NCBI RefSeq assembly: GCF_000518785.1
Contig: NZ_JAEG01000001.1
Span: 620,001 to 684,000, forward strand
Reading direction: 5' to 3'
DNA length: 64,000 nucleotides
Source: Paenirhizobium selenitireducens ATCC BAA-1503
GTDB lineage: Bacteria > Pseudomonadota > Alphaproteobacteria > Rhizobiales > Rhizobiaceae
In this document: positions 54,355 through 64,000 of the stretch, in pieces
Numbering within the stretch: position 1 is the stretch's first letter
Layout: each line of letters begins with the position of its first letter
Notes under the pieces: generated by a model
The model's database searches: none
Told to the model about the DNA's origin: nothing
The model's input: the letters and a program-made list of their open reading frames with translations, nothing else
Made by a program: the position numbers and the translations under genes

Positions 54355-55455
54355 TCACCGCAGTTTCAGGGTGGAAAGGCCGAGCATGGCGAGGCCGACC
54401 GCGATGATCCAGAAGCGGATCACCACCTGGCTCTCGGTCCAGCCGAGCTTTTCGAAATGGTGGTGGATCGGCGCCATCAGGAAGACGCGCTTGCCGGTGA
54501 GCTTGAAGTAGCCGACCTGGATGATGACCGACAGGGTTTCGGCGACGAACAGACCGCCGATGATCGCCATGACGATCTCGTGTTTGGTAGCGACCGCGAC
54601 CGAACCGATCAGGCCGCCGAGCGCCAGCGAGCCGGTATCGCCCATGAAGATCGCCGCCGGCGGGGCGTTGAACCACAAGAAGCCGAGGCCGGCCCCGATC
54701 ACCGCGCCGAGCACGACGGCCAGTTCGCCGGTGCCGGGCACGAAATTGATCTGCAGGTAGTTGGAGAACACCGCATTGCCGGTGAGGTAGGCGATGATGC
54801 CGAAGGACGCGGCCGCGATCATCACCGGTACAATGGCCAGCCCGTCGAGGCCGTCCGTCAGGTTGACCGCATTGCCGGCCGAAACGATGACGAAGCCTCC
54901 GAAGACGATGAAGAACAGGCCGAGGTCGATGCTGAAGTCCTTGAGGAAGGGAAAGGCGATCGAGGAACCGAAGGTCGAGCCCTGCGGCCCGGAACTGAGC
55001 GCCGTCGTCATCATGAAGTAGACGGCGATGCCGGCGATGACGAACTCGATGCCGAGGCGCGCCTTGCCGGAAAAGCCCTTCTCGGTCTGCTTCGTCACCT
55101 TGAGATAGTCGTCATAGAAGCCGATGGCGCCGAACCCGAGCGTGACCAGCAGGGTGGCGACCACGTAGACGCTGGAAAGGTCGGCCCAGAGCAGCGAGGA
55201 GACGACGATGCCGGCAAGGATCATCAGCCCGCCCATGGTGGGCGTGCCGGCCTTCTTGAAATGGGTCTGCGGCCCGTCGGCGCGGATCGGCTGGCCCTTG
55301 CCCTGACGGACGCGCAGCGAAGCGATCATTGCCGGCCCGAACAGGAAGACGACCAGGGCGGAGGTAAGGAGCGCGGCTCCCGTGCGGAACGTGATGTAAC
55401 GGAACAAGTTGAAGAATTGAAAATTGTCCGACAGTTCCACAAGCCAGATCAGCAT
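54355..55455 (-). CDS. mraY: Phospho-N-acetylmuramoyl-pentapeptide-transferase
   Basis: A 366-residue membrane enzyme with about ten helices that makes lipid I. Signatures are [51 protein letters not shown] and [14 protein letters not shown] 55455 has AAGGG at five bases; an upstream start at 55470 is less well placed. Confidence 0.97.
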   Translation of the reverse strand: MLIWLVELSDNFQFFNLFRYITFRTGAALLTSALVVFLFGPAMIASLRVRQGKGQPIRADGPQTHFKKAGTPTMGGLMILAGIVVSSLLWADLSSVYVVATLLVTLGFGAIGFYDDYLKVTKQTEKGFSGKARLGIEFVIAGIAVYFMMTTALSSGPQGSTFGSSIAFPFLKDFSIDLGLFFIVFGGFVIVSAGNAVNLTDGLDGLAIVPVMIAAASFGIIAYLTGNAVFSNYLQINFVPGTGELAVVLGAVIGAGLGFLWFNAPPAAIFMGDTGSLALGGLIGSVAVATKHEIVMAIIGGLFVAETLSVIIQVGYFKLTGKRVFLMAPIHHHFEKLGWTESQVVIRFWIIAVGLAMLGLSTLKLR

Positions 55456-55479
55456 TGGAGCCCTTTCCAAAAGCCCGGA

Positions 55480-56913
55480 TTAAATTTGGCGCCCCGTGTC
55501 GTGGAATGCCGGATACTTGTCAAGCAGAGCGGAGACGATCTTGCCGAATCCGAGGCCGAGCGAGGACTTGATCATGATCACGTCGCCGGGCGCTACGGCT
55601 CCGGCGACGAATTCGACCATTTCGGCCGTGGTCGGCCGGTATTCGACATGAACGCTCTCCGGAAGGGCATCGCGGAGCGCCGCCATCTCCGCACCGGCCA
55701 GCCAGACATGCTCGATGCCGGCGGCCAGCAGCGGGCTCACCAGTTCGGCATGCACCGCGGGCGAGAACTCGCCCATCTCCAGCATGTCGCCGAGTACAGC
55801 GATGCGCCGCCCCTCGCCCTCGGGCTGGGAGGCGGCCAGCACGGCGATCGCGGCGCGCATGGATGCCGGGTTGGCATTGTAGCTCTCGTCGATCAGCGTG
55901 AAGCTCGCATTGCCGATCGACAAGCGGTGGCGCGCGCCACGGCCCTTGACGGCGGAAAGCTGTGAAAGGGCGTCGATGGCCGCATCCATGTCGGCGCCAA
56001 CCAGCGCCACCGTGCCGAGCACGGCCATGGCGTTTTCGGCAATGTGACGGCCCGGTGCGCCGATGATGACTTCGCGGGTCTCGCCGCCATGGGAAAACCA
56101 GACCGTCGAAAGCTCGGCCGCGCCGTCGAATTCGGCGAGCCGAAACTCCGCCTTGGCATGCTGTCCGAAGCTGTGAATATTGTCGATACCCGCCGCCTGC
56201 GCCGCCTGCTCGAGGAAGTCGAACTGGCTGTTGTCGCGATTGAGGATGACATCGCCACCCGGCACGACACCTTCGAAGATCTCGGCCTTCGCCGCGGCGA
56301 TTTCCTCGATGTCCTTGAAATTGCCGAGATGGGCGGGCGCGATCGTGGTGATGATGGCCACGTCGGGGCGGACCATGCGCGACAGCGGTCCGATCTCTCC
56401 GGCATGGTTCATACCGATCTCGAACACGCCATAGCGGGCCTCGACCGGCATGCGGGCAAGCGTCAGCGGCACGCCCCAATGATTGTTGAAGGATGCGACT
56501 GCGGCATGCACATTGCCGGAGGGCTCAAGCGCCAGCCGCAGCATTTCCTTGGTGGTCGTCTTGCCGACCGAACCGGTCACCGCGATGATCGTGGCGGAGC
56601 TTCTGTCCCGCGCCGCCAGCGCCAGCTTCTGCAGGGCGCCGAGCACGTCTTCGACGACGATCATCGGCACCGTCAGGCGCCCGAGCGCCGGAAGCTTGCC
56701 CTCGGCGACGACCAGCAGCGAAGCGCCGTTGGCGATCGCCAGGCTGGCAAAATCATGACCGTCCACCCGGTCGCCCTTGATGGCGAAGAAAGCTTCGCCC
56801 TGCGCAACCGTCCGGCTGTCGATGGATATGCCGGTGATCCCCGCGGGCAGCGACCCGAAGGGACGCCCCGCCATGGCCTCGATCATTTCCTGCGACGTCC
56901 AAAGAAAGGTCAA
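55480..56913 (-). CDS. murF: UDP-MurNAc-tripeptide--D-alanyl-D-alanine ligase
   Basis: A 477-residue Mur ligase that adds the D-Ala-D-Ala dipeptide made by Ddl. Motifs are [25 protein letters not shown] loop [32 protein letters not shown] and [14 protein letters not shown]. Overlaps murE by four bases (56910-56913). Confidence 0.97.
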   Translation of the reverse strand: MTFLWTSQEMIEAMAGRPFGSLPAGITGISIDSRTVAQGEAFFAIKGDRVDGHDFASLAIANGASLLVVAEGKLPALGRLTVPMIVVEDVLGALQKLALAARDRSSATIIAVTGSVGKTTTKEMLRLALEPSGNVHAAVASFNNHWGVPLTLARMPVEARYGVFEIGMNHAGEIGPLSRMVRPDVAIITTIAPAHLGNFKDIEEIAAAKAEIFEGVVPGGDVILNRDNSQFDFLEQAAQAAGIDNIHSFGQHAKAEFRLAEFDGAAELSTVWFSHGGETREVIIGAPGRHIAENAMAVLGTVALVGADMDAAIDALSQLSAVKGRGARHRLSIGNASFTLIDESYNANPASMRAAIAVLAASQPEGEGRRIAVLGDMLEMGEFSPAVHAELVSPLLAAGIEHVWLAGAEMAALRDALPESVHVEYRPTTAEMVEFVAGAVAPGDVIMIKSSLGLGFGKIVSALLDKYPAFHDTGRQI

Positions 56914-58370
56914 TGGTCAAACTCCTCCAGTGCTTTGCGCAATTCCGCATGATCCGAGAACGGCAGCGTGACATCGCCGACGGTCTGGCCCTCCTCATGC
57001 CCCTTGCCGGCCACGATCAGCGTGTCCCCCGCCGACAGCATGGCGACCGCGGCACGGATCGCCTGCGCCCGGTCGCCGATCTCGATGCCCCTGGGCGCCG
57101 CCGCCATGATTTCCGAGCGGATGACCGCCGGGACTTCGGAACGCGGATTGTCGTCGGTGACGATGACGATGTCGGCGAGCCGGCAGGCGATCTCGCCCAT
57201 GATCGGCCGCTTGCCCTTGTCGCGATCGCCGCCGCAGCCGAAGACCGCAATGACGCGGCCGGTGGTGAAGGGCCGCACCGAGGTCAGCACGTTCTCCAGC
57301 GCATCCGGCTTGTGTGCATAGTCGACATAGGCGAGCGCCCCGGCCTTCGACTGCCCGACTAGTTCGAGACGGCCGGAGGCGCCCTGAAGCTTTTCCAGCG
57401 CCTTCATCGCGACAGCCGCCGGAACCCCGGTGGCGATCGCAAGGCCGGCGGCGACCAGCGCATTGGCCACCTGGAAATCGCCGGCAAGCGGGATGTGCAC
57501 CTCGAATATCTGATCGCCGAAATGCACTTCCGCGACCTGCTTGTGGCGGAAATGCTCGACCCGCTTCAACGCCAGGAACTGACCACTGCGACCGACGGTC
57601 AGCACCTCGTGGCCGGCCTCGGTCGCCACCCGGATCGCCTCGGCCGACCACGGATCATCGGCGAAGATCACCGCCGGCGAGCCCTTGGGCAGCAGCGTGT
57701 CGAACAGCCGCATCTTGGCGGCCATATAGTCCTCGACCGTCGGGTGATAGTCCATGTGGTCGCGGCCGAGATTGGTAAAGGCGGCGGCGGAAAGTTTGAC
57801 GCCGTCGAGGCGGCACTGGTCAAGACCGTGGCTGGAAGCTTCCATCGCCGCATGGGTGACGCCTTCGTCGGTGAGCTCGGCAAGCAGCCTGTGCAGCCCG
57901 ATCGGATCGGGCGTGGTCAGCGAACCGTAATCGTTGCGGGTCGGCGAGACGACGCCGGTCGTGCCGATCTGCGCGGCCGCATGCCCGGCCTCGGCCCAGA
58001 TCTGCCGGACGAAGGAAGCGACCGACGTCTTGCCGGCGGTGCCGGTGACGGCGACCATGGTGGCCGGCTGGCGACCGAAGAAGTTGGCTGCGGCAAGGGC
58101 GAGGAAGCGGCGCGGATTGCCGACGACGATGACCGGCACGGTGGCTTCAAGAGCATGGCCGGCGACGATCGCCGCTGCACCGCGCGCAACGGCATCGGCC
58201 ACATAAGCCGCACCGTCGGCCTTGGTGCCGGCGAGAGCGACGAACAGCATGCCCTTTTCGATTTTGCGGCTGTCGGCGGAGAGGCCGGAGATCTCGAGGG
58301 CGCCGACCGATTCGCCGGCCTCGTCGACCTGATTGTGAAACTCCTTGCCCGCCAGATCCCGCAACAACAT
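56910..58370 (-). CDS. murE: UDP-MurNAc-L-alanyl-D-glutamate--2,6-diaminopimelate ligase
   Basis: A 486-residue Mur ligase adding meso-diaminopimelate. [18 protein letters not shown] loop [22 protein letters not shown] and the DNPRSE motif, which marks diaminopimelate rather than lysine specificity, are present. It lies 61 bases downstream of ftsI. Confidence 0.97.
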   Translation of the reverse strand: MLLRDLAGKEFHNQVDEAGESVGALEISGLSADSRKIEKGMLFVALAGTKADGAAYVADAVARGAAAIVAGHALEATVPVIVVGNPRRFLALAAANFFGRQPATMVAVTGTAGKTSVASFVRQIWAEAGHAAAQIGTTGVVSPTRNDYGSLTTPDPIGLHRLLAELTDEGVTHAAMEASSHGLDQCRLDGVKLSAAAFTNLGRDHMDYHPTVEDYMAAKMRLFDTLLPKGSPAVIFADDPWSAEAIRVATEAGHEVLTVGRSGQFLALKRVEHFRHKQVAEVHFGDQIFEVHIPLAGDFQVANALVAAGLAIATGVPAAVAMKALEKLQGASGRLELVGQSKAGALAYVDYAHKPDALENVLTSVRPFTTGRVIAVFGCGGDRDKGKRPIMGEIACRLADIVIVTDDNPRSEVPAVIRSEIMAAAPRGIEIGDRAQAIRAAVAMLSAGDTLIVAGKGHEEGQTVGDVTLPFSDHAELRKALEEFDH

Positions 58371-58431
58371 CGATTATGTATCCACTGCTGAGAGGCGATC
58401 TTGACGAATCGCCTCCTGAATTGAGGTTCGT

Positions 58432-60183
58432 TCAATAAGAAACGAGCAAGGCAGAGCCGTCGTCCCCGAATTTGGGTTCTACACCGAGAATTGCGGCGCT
58501 TCTGCGGATGATCTCGCCGACCATCGGTGCAGCCGAGGTGCCGGCGAGTGCGGCGCCATTGCCCTTGTCGGTCTTCGGTTCGTCGATGACGGCCAGCACC
58601 ACATAGCGGGGATCGTCGATCGGGAAAGCGGCGAGGAAGGCATTGAAGTTCTTGTCGCCGACATACCGTCCGTTGACGACCTTGTCGGCCGTGCCGGTCT
58701 TGCCGCCGACGTTGAAACCATCGACGCGGGCGTTGCGGCCCGACCCCTTCACGCCGTTCACCTCGAAGAGGTAGCGCATATCCTTGCTGGTCGAGGGCTG
58801 GATGACCTGCTGTGCCACCAGATCGGCCTGCTCCGGCGTGCGCGGCAGGAATGTCGGCTCGATCAGCCGCCCGCCATTGACCAGCGCGACCCCGGCAACA
58901 GCCGTCTGCAGCGGCGTGGTCGAGACACCGTGGCCGAACGAGATGGTGATCGAATTGAGCTTCTTCCACTGGCGCGGTTGCGAGGGCATCGCCACTTCCG
59001 GCAGTTCGGTCTGCATCTTCGACAGCAGCCCGAGCCGGGTGAGGAATTCCTTGTGGGCGTCCGTGCCGACGATGTCGGCGACCTTGGCCGTGCCGATGTT
59101 GGACGAATACTGGAAGATCTCGGGCACGGTCAGGATGCGGTGCTTGCCGTGGAAGTCCTGGATGGTGAAGCCGCCGATGCGGATCGGATAGCGGGCGTCG
59201 AACGAATCGTTGATCGACACCTTTCCGGAATCCAGTCCCATGGCGATGGTGAAGGACTTGAAGGTCGAGCCCATCTCGAACGTACCGTTCGACATGCGGT
59301 TGAGCCAGCCTTCCTGGGCGCTGGCCGCCGGATTGTTCGGATCGAAGTCAGGAAGGGACGACATGGCGAGTACTTCACCGGTACGCACGTCAAGAACGAC
59401 CGCGCCGGCGCCGAGCGCCTGGAATTTGGCGACCGCCCCCGCCAGAACGTCGCGCACGATGTTCTGCACCCGAAGATCGATCGACAGCTTGACCGGCTCG
59501 AGCGGGGAATCGCCCGTCATGCCGAGGTCGCGCAGGTCCGCGAGGCCCTGATTGTCGATGTACTTCTCCATGCCCGACATGCCGTGGTTGTCGATGTTGA
59601 CGTAACCGACGACGTGGGATGCCGTTGCGCCGCCGGGATAGAAGCGGCGCTTTTCCGGGCGAAAGCCGATGCCGGGAATGCCGAGCGCAAGAACCTGGCT
59701 CTGCTGCTTGGGCGTCAGCTGGCGGCGAAGCCACTGGAAGTGGGAATTCGGATTGGAGAGCTTCTTGTAGGTGCCCTTGATATCCAGGTCGGTCAAAACC
59801 GTCGCCAGCTTTTCCACCGCCTCGTCCGCATCGACGATCTTGTGCGGCTCGGCGAACAGCGAAACCGTGCGGATGTCGGTCGCCAGCACCTCGCCATTGC
59901 GGTCGAGGATGTCGGGACGCGAGGCCATCAGGCGGTCGGCCGGCAGAATGCTGGAGGTCACTTCCGGCTGGGCATAGCCGTATTGCACGAGGCGGCCGCC
60001 GATCACCGCGTAGGCGACAGTGAAGCCGGCGATCATCAGGCCGACCCGCTTGCGGGCAAGTTCGGTCTTGCGCTTGCCGGTACCCTTGAAGGCGGCGCCG
60101 TTGATCGAGGTCCCGCCCCGCTGCACGTCGGTCGAGAAATGCGCCTGGCTCTTCAACAACATGATTCGCGAAAGGAAAGTCAT
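58432..60183 (-). CDS. ftsI: Septal peptidoglycan transpeptidase FtsI (PBP3)
   Basis: A 583-residue class B penicillin-binding protein that cross-links septal peptidoglycan. A basic cytoplasmic N-terminus of about 45 residues leads to one membrane helix (GLMIAGFTVAYAVIGG). The PBP dimerisation domain and the transpeptidase follow, with active-site STFK (Ser near 305), SSN in YSSNIGTAK and KTG in GGKTGTADK. Its ATG overlaps the ftsL stop by one base (TGATG on the minus strand). Confidence 0.97.
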   Translation of the reverse strand: MTFLSRIMLLKSQAHFSTDVQRGGTSINGAAFKGTGKRKTELARKRVGLMIAGFTVAYAVIGGRLVQYGYAQPEVTSSILPADRLMASRPDILDRNGEVLATDIRTVSLFAEPHKIVDADEAVEKLATVLTDLDIKGTYKKLSNPNSHFQWLRRQLTPKQQSQVLALGIPGIGFRPEKRRFYPGGATASHVVGYVNIDNHGMSGMEKYIDNQGLADLRDLGMTGDSPLEPVKLSIDLRVQNIVRDVLAGAVAKFQALGAGAVVLDVRTGEVLAMSSLPDFDPNNPAASAQEGWLNRMSNGTFEMGSTFKSFTIAMGLDSGKVSINDSFDARYPIRIGGFTIQDFHGKHRILTVPEIFQYSSNIGTAKVADIVGTDAHKEFLTRLGLLSKMQTELPEVAMPSQPRQWKKLNSITISFGHGVSTTPLQTAVAGVALVNGGRLIEPTFLPRTPEQADLVAQQVIQPSTSKDMRYLFEVNGVKGSGRNARVDGFNVGGKTGTADKVVNGRYVGDKNFNAFLAAFPIDDPRYVVLAVIDEPKTDKGNGAALAGTSAAPMVGEIIRRSAAILGVEPKFGDDGSALLVSY

Positions 60184-60557
60184 CAGGGCTTCACCGATCC
60201 GGTTGTGATGAGATCCGAGACCGCATCCTTGCTCTGCTCGCCTTCGGCCACTTCGGGCTTCGGCAACTGGTCCCTGGGCATGGGAAGCTCGACCGGCCGC
60301 GCCAGCTGTTCCGGCTGGGTGGGCTCGAGCTGCAGTTCCGCGCCATAGACCTTGAGCAGTCGCTCCAGCCGGTTCGGCTGCGTCAGCAGCGCCCAGTCGG
60401 CCTTGAGCAGGTCGATCGTATCCTTCTCGAGCTTGATCTCGGCCTCGAGGCGGCGGACTTCCTCGAGCCTGTTATCGGTGTGGTGCTTGATCTGGTAGGT
60501 GACGGTCGCCGCGGCCGCCATGGCACCGATCAACAGGAGGTCGAAGGTTCTAATCAT
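60183..60557 (-). CDS. ftsL: Cell division protein FtsL-like
   Basis: A 124-residue bitopic protein: N-terminal membrane helix (FDLLLIGAMAAAATVTYQI), a periplasmic leucine-zipper-like coiled coil (LEEVRRLEAEIKLEKDTIDL), then the conserved ADWALLTQPNRLERL segment. A Pro/Glu-rich tail of about 40 residues follows. FtsL links FtsQ to FtsW/FtsI. Its sequence is poorly conserved; position between rsmH and ftsI supports the call. Confidence 0.92.
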   Translation of the reverse strand: MIRTFDLLLIGAMAAAATVTYQIKHHTDNRLEEVRRLEAEIKLEKDTIDLLKADWALLTQPNRLERLLKVYGAELQLEPTQPEQLARPVELPMPRDQLPKPEVAEGEQSKDAVSDLITTGSVKP

Positions 60558-60560
60558 CGA

Positions 60561-61586
60561 TCACACTCCGATCTTGTCGAGACTTGCGAGGTCCGGCAGG
60601 TCGAAGATCGCCATGTCCGGACGCTCGGCCGGCGCGCTGGTGCGCTGGCCGGCGCGCAGCTTGGCGGAACGGGCGCGCGGATTGATCTCCGCCTCGGCCT
60701 CGCTCGCAGCGATCATCGGCTTGCCGACGGGCTCGAAGGTCGCCGCGCGCTCATGAACCATGGGCAGGTGGCGCGAGCCGGAGGCCTTGCCGGAACGCTC
60801 GGTGAAGAACTTCTTGACGATCCGGTCCTCCAGCGAATGGAAGGTGACGACCACCAGCCGCCCGCCGGGCTTCAGCGCCTGCTCGGCGGCAAACAGCGCC
60901 TGGGCAAGTTCGCCGAGTTCGTCATTGACGAAGACGCGCAGCGCCTGGAAGACGCGGGTCGCCGGGTGGATCTTGTCCTTGGCCTTGCGCGGGGTGACGA
61001 CTTCGATCAGCCCGGCGAGATCGCGGGTCGTGCGGAAGGGCTCGCGCAGGCGCTGCTTCTCGATGGCGCGGGCTATGCGGCCCGCCTGCTTCTCTTCGCC
61101 GAGAAAGCCGAAGATACGGATGAGGTCGCCGACCTTGGCACGATTGACGACATCGGCGGCGGAAACGCCGGCACCCGACATGCGCATGTCGAGCGGTCCG
61201 TTGCGCTGGAAGGAAAAGCCGCGCTCGGCCTCATCGATCTGCATGGACGAGACACCGATGTCGAGCACCACGCCGTCGAGACCGCCTTCCGGAGCGTAGT
61301 CAGCAAGATGGGAGAACTGGGTGTGATGGAGCGTCAGGTGCCCGCCGCGCGCCGCGACCAGCGCCTGACCGGCGGCAATCGCCGTCGGGTCGCGGTCGAG
61401 CGCTATGACGTCGGCGCCCGCATCGAGGATCGCCATCGTATAGCCGCCGGCACCGAAGGTACCGTCGAGAATGATCTTGCCCGGCCGCGCGTCGAGCGCC
61501 GCCAGGACCTCGGAGAGGAGGACCGGAATGTGGCGAACCGGTCCGCCATCGGCATCAGTAGAACCTCCGCCAAGATTCGCCGCCAT
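60561..61586 (-). CDS. rsmH: 16S rRNA (cytosine(1402)-N4)-methyltransferase
   Basis: A 341-residue SAM-dependent methyltransferase (MraW) that modifies C1402 in 16S rRNA. Typical blocks are [64 protein letters not shown] and [15 protein letters not shown] 61586 has GGGGAAACGG upstream; the longer frame to 62228 is mraZ read in another frame. Fourteen bases after mraZ. Confidence 0.97.
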   Translation of the reverse strand: MAANLGGGSTDADGGPVRHIPVLLSEVLAALDARPGKIILDGTFGAGGYTMAILDAGADVIALDRDPTAIAAGQALVAARGGHLTLHHTQFSHLADYAPEGGLDGVVLDIGVSSMQIDEAERGFSFQRNGPLDMRMSGAGVSAADVVNRAKVGDLIRIFGFLGEEKQAGRIARAIEKQRLREPFRTTRDLAGLIEVVTPRKAKDKIHPATRVFQALRVFVNDELGELAQALFAAEQALKPGGRLVVVTFHSLEDRIVKKFFTERSGKASGSRHLPMVHERAATFEPVGKPMIAASEAEAEINPRARSAKLRAGQRTSAPAERPDMAIFDLPDLASLDKIGV

Positions 61587-61600
61587 TCCGTTTCCCCGTC

Positions 61601-62041
61601 TTATGAAGTTTGCAGTCCTCGCAGCCTGCGCCCTTCCCTCGCCGCCACCTGCGCCTCGTGAAACGCCTGCGGCTGCCAAAGCTGAAAATGATCCGACCGC
61701 CCGACGAAGCAAACCTCCGTCGCGATGCCGGTAAAGTCCCGGATGAAATCCGTGACCATGAGACGCCCTTCGGCATCGAGCCGCACGAAGACGCCGCCGC
61801 CATGAATCAGCAACGACATCTCGTTCCCCTCGCGCGCAAACGGATCTTCCGCCGAAATCTGCCGTTCGTAGCGCTCCAGCAGATCGGGGCCGCCGACGCT
61901 GATTGCCGGAAAGACGAAATCCTGGATGCAGTAGAGCTCCTGGATATCGCGCTGCGCCAGAACGGCACGGAACGGCGCAGGCACGGAAACCCGCCCCTTG
62001 GCATCGATCCTGTTTGTCGCACTGGACAGAAAGCGGTTCAT
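61601..62041 (-). CDS. mraZ: Transcriptional regulator MraZ
   Basis: A 146-residue AbrB-like DNA-binding protein, first gene of the dcw cluster. Two SpoVT/AbrB-like halves are seen: [21 protein letters not shown] and [20 protein letters not shown]. MraZ represses its own promoter through TGGGN repeats in E. coli; such repeats occur upstream here. ATG 62041 starts the conserved MNRFLS; longer frames are shadows. Confidence 0.95.
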   Translation of the reverse strand: MNRFLSSATNRIDAKGRVSVPAPFRAVLAQRDIQELYCIQDFVFPAISVGGPDLLERYERQISAEDPFAREGNEMSLLIHGGGVFVRLDAEGRLMVTDFIRDFTGIATEVCFVGRSDHFQLWQPQAFHEAQVAAREGRRLRGLQTS

Positions 62042-62217
62042 GACAATCGACCGCTCTCCCTTCTGGCAAGAGGCTCCATATCGAGCCCCGCAAATCCGAA
62101 AACACCCGCACCGCAGAACTGCCGCAGAAGACCGGGGGCCACCCTTCACATCCGGTGACCGACCCACTTTCGACTGCGATTTCCGGGACTTCAATCAGCC
62201 CCTCAACGGTACGTTTA

Positions 62218-62251
62218 TGGGATAACATGGGACTATATGGGCGTCAATGGG
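62218..62251 (-). promoter_or_regulatory. mraZ promoter with four MraZ-type boxes
   Basis: On the plus strand TGGG begins at 62218, 62228, 62238 and 62248, an exact 10-base period matching the MraZ TGGGN-N5 operator. The minus strand over the same bases has TTGACG (62242-62247) and TATCCC (62219-62224) 17 bases apart, a plausible sigma-70 promoter for mraZ. The boxes overlap the promoter, as expected for autorepression. Leader length to the mraZ ATG is about 170 bases. In the rest of 62042-62461 I see no gene. Confidence 0.75.
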
Positions 62252-62303
62252 ACAGAGCTTCCGCGATCCTCCAAGGGATTCAAATATTGATAAGCGGTTA
62301 AGC

Positions 62304-62318
62304 TTAACGAATCGTTAG
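62304..62318 (-). promoter_or_regulatory. Possible CtrA-type site upstream of mraZ
   Basis: TTAA-CGAATCG-TTAG differs by one base from the CtrA consensus TTAA-N7-TTAA and lies about 55 bases upstream of the predicted mraZ -35 box. Two further TTAA half-sites adjoin (62298-62307). Weak evidence. Confidence 0.35.
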
Positions 62319-62461
62319 AACCACCTGTTGTGCCATTGCTTTTTCACCCCGGACCTTGACCGTAGCTGGACAACGGCAAGCCGAAATTGTGACGGTTTTT
62401 CAGAGCATTGGATTTGTTCGCTAAATCCGTTCCCACCGGTCCGCAAAGGGGAAGGAAAAAT

Positions 62462-62860
62462 CGCCAGTTGGCCTGTAAGCCGGGTTCTGTATGGCTCCGG
62501 TCGCCCGGAACGTGGCAGCCATTCATCTGGGACAGCGTTTGCACACTGCCTCACGCAACCCACCCGGATGACTGGCCCGGAAACAGGCTGTGGCCGCGCT
62601 TGCGCGTGACCCGCGTCATCCCTATTCGGTCTTGCTCCCGGTGGGGTTTACCGTGCCGTCCCTGTTGCCAGCGACGCGGTGGGCTCTTACCCCACCCTTT
62701 CACCCTTACCTCGCGAGCGAGGCGGTTTGCTTTCTGTGGCACTTTCCCTGAGGTCGCCCCCGCCGGACGTTATCCGGCACCGTGTTTCCGTGGAGCCCGG
62801 ACTTTCCTCACCCTACCGCCTTTCGGCATTGGTAAAGCGCGGCTGCCCGGCCAACTGGCA
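62462..62860 (-). ncRNA. rnpB: RNase P RNA, bacterial class A
   Basis: The catalytic RNA of RNase P, which trims tRNA 5' ends. On the minus strand the conserved GAGGAAAGTCCGGGCTCC core, the CGGTAAACCCCACCG region and the 3' end AGAACCCGGCTTACAGGCC are all present. The helix P1 arms AGTTGGCC (5', at 62849-62856) and GGCCAACT (3', at 62466-62473) pair exactly, setting the ends to within a few bases. Length near 400 fits alphaproteobacteria. A T-run (ATTTTTCC) follows the 3' end. Confidence 0.95.
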
Positions 62861-62940
62861 CCGCGTCCTTAACCGAGCAGCCCGGCGATTGCCACCAAAA
62901 AGGAGTCTCCTCCAATGGCAGGACGCCGGATGGTGAACAA

Positions 62941-64000
62941 TCAGCGGAAAGCGGGGCGGAAAACATCACCATAGGCAGCCTCGTCGAGGTCTCCGCCTTG
63001 AAGGAGGACTGCGCCCAGCCGGCCGATCTCGTCCGAACTCTTGGCCGCGGCACCGCAGCCGCCGGTCAAGACCGCGATCCGGTCGCTGGCAAAGCCGATC
63101 GCCGGATAGTTGCTCGGCGTGAACGAGGTGACGCAGGCAGCCATACTGAGCGGCGCGGCGGCAAGAGCCGGAACGAGGCCGTCGATGATTCGCTTGAGAT
63201 GATCGCGGGTGCCGGCGCGGCCGCCGCTGCGGAACCAGGCACGAACCTCGGGTTCCGTTTCAAGCCGGAGATCGTCCGGATCGCCGCCGATCTTCAGATA
63301 GGTCTTGCCGTCCGGATAGCGCACCGGCGGAAGCAGATAGATGTGGTCACGCGGGTCGTCGGGCTGGTGGATCAGCGACGGCATGCCGGCATAGCGGGAA
63401 AGCTCTGCCTCGGGGATCTCGAAGAAGGCGACGGTGCGCGCATAAACCGACAGATCAACCGGTCTCGGCAAGAGATTCTCGCCAATGGAGAATCCACCGG
63501 CGGCGACGAGCACCTTGTCGCCCCTCACCTCGCGCCCCTCCGCCGTCCGGACGACGACGCCTCCGCCGGACTCGTGCGTACTGACGACGGTATCAGTAAT
63601 GACCGTTGCGCCGGCGCGCGCCGCCAGAACCGACTGCGCCTCGACCAGACGCCGTGGATTGACATAGCCGGCCTCGGCCGCCTCGAACACGCCTTCACAA
63701 CCGCTGCCGAAGGAGAAATACGAAAACCGTTCGGCCAGCTTCCTGTCGTCGATCATTTCGACATCCGCACCGACCCGTTCGGCCGCAGCGCAGATGTCGG
63801 CGACATAGGGATCGCGGCCGCCGCGCTCAGGTCCGACCATCAGGCAGCCCGTCGGGTGGAAGAACTCCATCCCGCTTTGCGCCGCGATCTCGCCATAGCG
63901 GGCGATCGAACGCTTTGCCAGCAATGCCCAGACCGGGTTCGGATCGATGGTGCGGGTGATGCGCGCCTCGTCGTAGTGACTGGCGAAAACGCCCTCGTGC
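62941..64000 (-). CDS. FAD-dependent oxidoreductase (DAO family), N-terminus missing
   Basis: About 352 C-terminal residues of a D-amino-acid-oxidase/sarcosine-oxidase-like flavoprotein; the start and the FAD-binding GxGxxG lie beyond the right edge. Seen are the substrate-domain region with FHPTGCLMVG, the VLVAAGGFSIGENLL loop, YLLPPVRYPDGKTYLKIGGD and the C-terminal FAD contact IAVLTGGCGAAAKSSDEIG. Relatives oxidise sarcosine, N-methyl-tryptophan or similar amines. The substrate cannot be told. It lies upstream of rnpB on the same strand. Confidence 0.85.
   Translation of the reverse strand, partial: HEGVFASHYDEARITRTIDPNPVWALLAKRSIARYGEIAAQSGMEFFHPTGCLMVGPERGGRDPYVADICAAAERVGADVEMIDDRKLAERFSYFSFGSGCEGVFEAAEAGYVNPRRLVEAQSVLAARAGATVITDTVVSTHESGGGVVVRTAEGREVRGDKVLVAAGGFSIGENLLPRPVDLSVYARTVAFFEIPEAELSRYAGMPSLIHQPDDPRDHIYLLPPVRYPDGKTYLKIGGDPDDLRLETEPEVRAWFRSGGRAGTRDHLKRIIDGLVPALAAAPLSMAACVTSFTPSNYPAIGFASDRIAVLTGGCGAAAKSSDEIGRLGAVLLQGGDLDEAAYGDVFRPAFR

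Overview
This window is chromosomal DNA of an alphaproteobacterium, most likely a member of the Rhizobiaceae (Rhizobium/Agrobacterium/Shinella-like). The evidence is the high GC content, the division and cell-wall (dcw) cluster in rhizobial order, an FtsZ of about 590 residues with a long linker, alphaproteobacterial RNase P RNA just upstream of mraZ, DUF1127 and TIGR02587/TIGR02588 genes, and GC-rich palindromic repeats of the kind scattered through rhizobial genomes. No tRNA, rRNA, insertion sequence, prophage or CRISPR array was seen. Both ends of the window cut through genes.

Positions 1-11350 hold a truncated FAD-linked oxidase, two hydrolases, an RND efflux pump with its adaptor, the helicase gene uvrD (carrying an in-frame palindromic repeat), a DUF559 endonuclease-like gene and a small rhizobial protein. 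Positions 11557-15333 hold an unusual small locus: a cytochrome P450, a HemN-like radical SAM enzyme and a TPR-like small protein on the minus strand, diverging from an AdoMet-decarboxylase-like gene on the plus strand. I do not recognise this set as a known pathway, and it is the best candidate here for an undescribed system.

Positions 15389-33245 are mostly housekeeping and membrane genes: pncA, panC-panB, azlC-azlD, an aminopeptidase P, a DUF1127 gene followed by a small-RNA-like hairpin unit, prmA, an Sco protein, a chemoreceptor with its own cheW, creA, a 3'-5' exonuclease, a DEAD-box RNA helicase and the TIGR02587/TIGR02588 pair. Positions 33255-41713 run on the minus strand and carry ligA, an EEP-family phosphodiesterase, a cardiolipin-synthase-like gene, recN, bamD and lpxC.

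Positions 41997-62041 are the dcw cluster, read right to left as mraZ-rsmH-ftsL-ftsI-murE-murF-mraY-murD-ftsW-murG-murC-murB-(GGDEF gene)-ddl-ftsQ-ftsA-ftsZ. Together these genes make lipid II, move it to the division site and polymerise it; FtsZ and FtsA set the site. Most junctions are tight or overlapping, consistent with long transcripts. Exceptions are the spacers around the interposed GGDEF gene and the strong hairpin after ftsZ. Upstream of mraZ are four evenly spaced TGGG repeats over a predicted promoter, then rnpB, then a truncated FAD-dependent oxidoreductase at the right edge.
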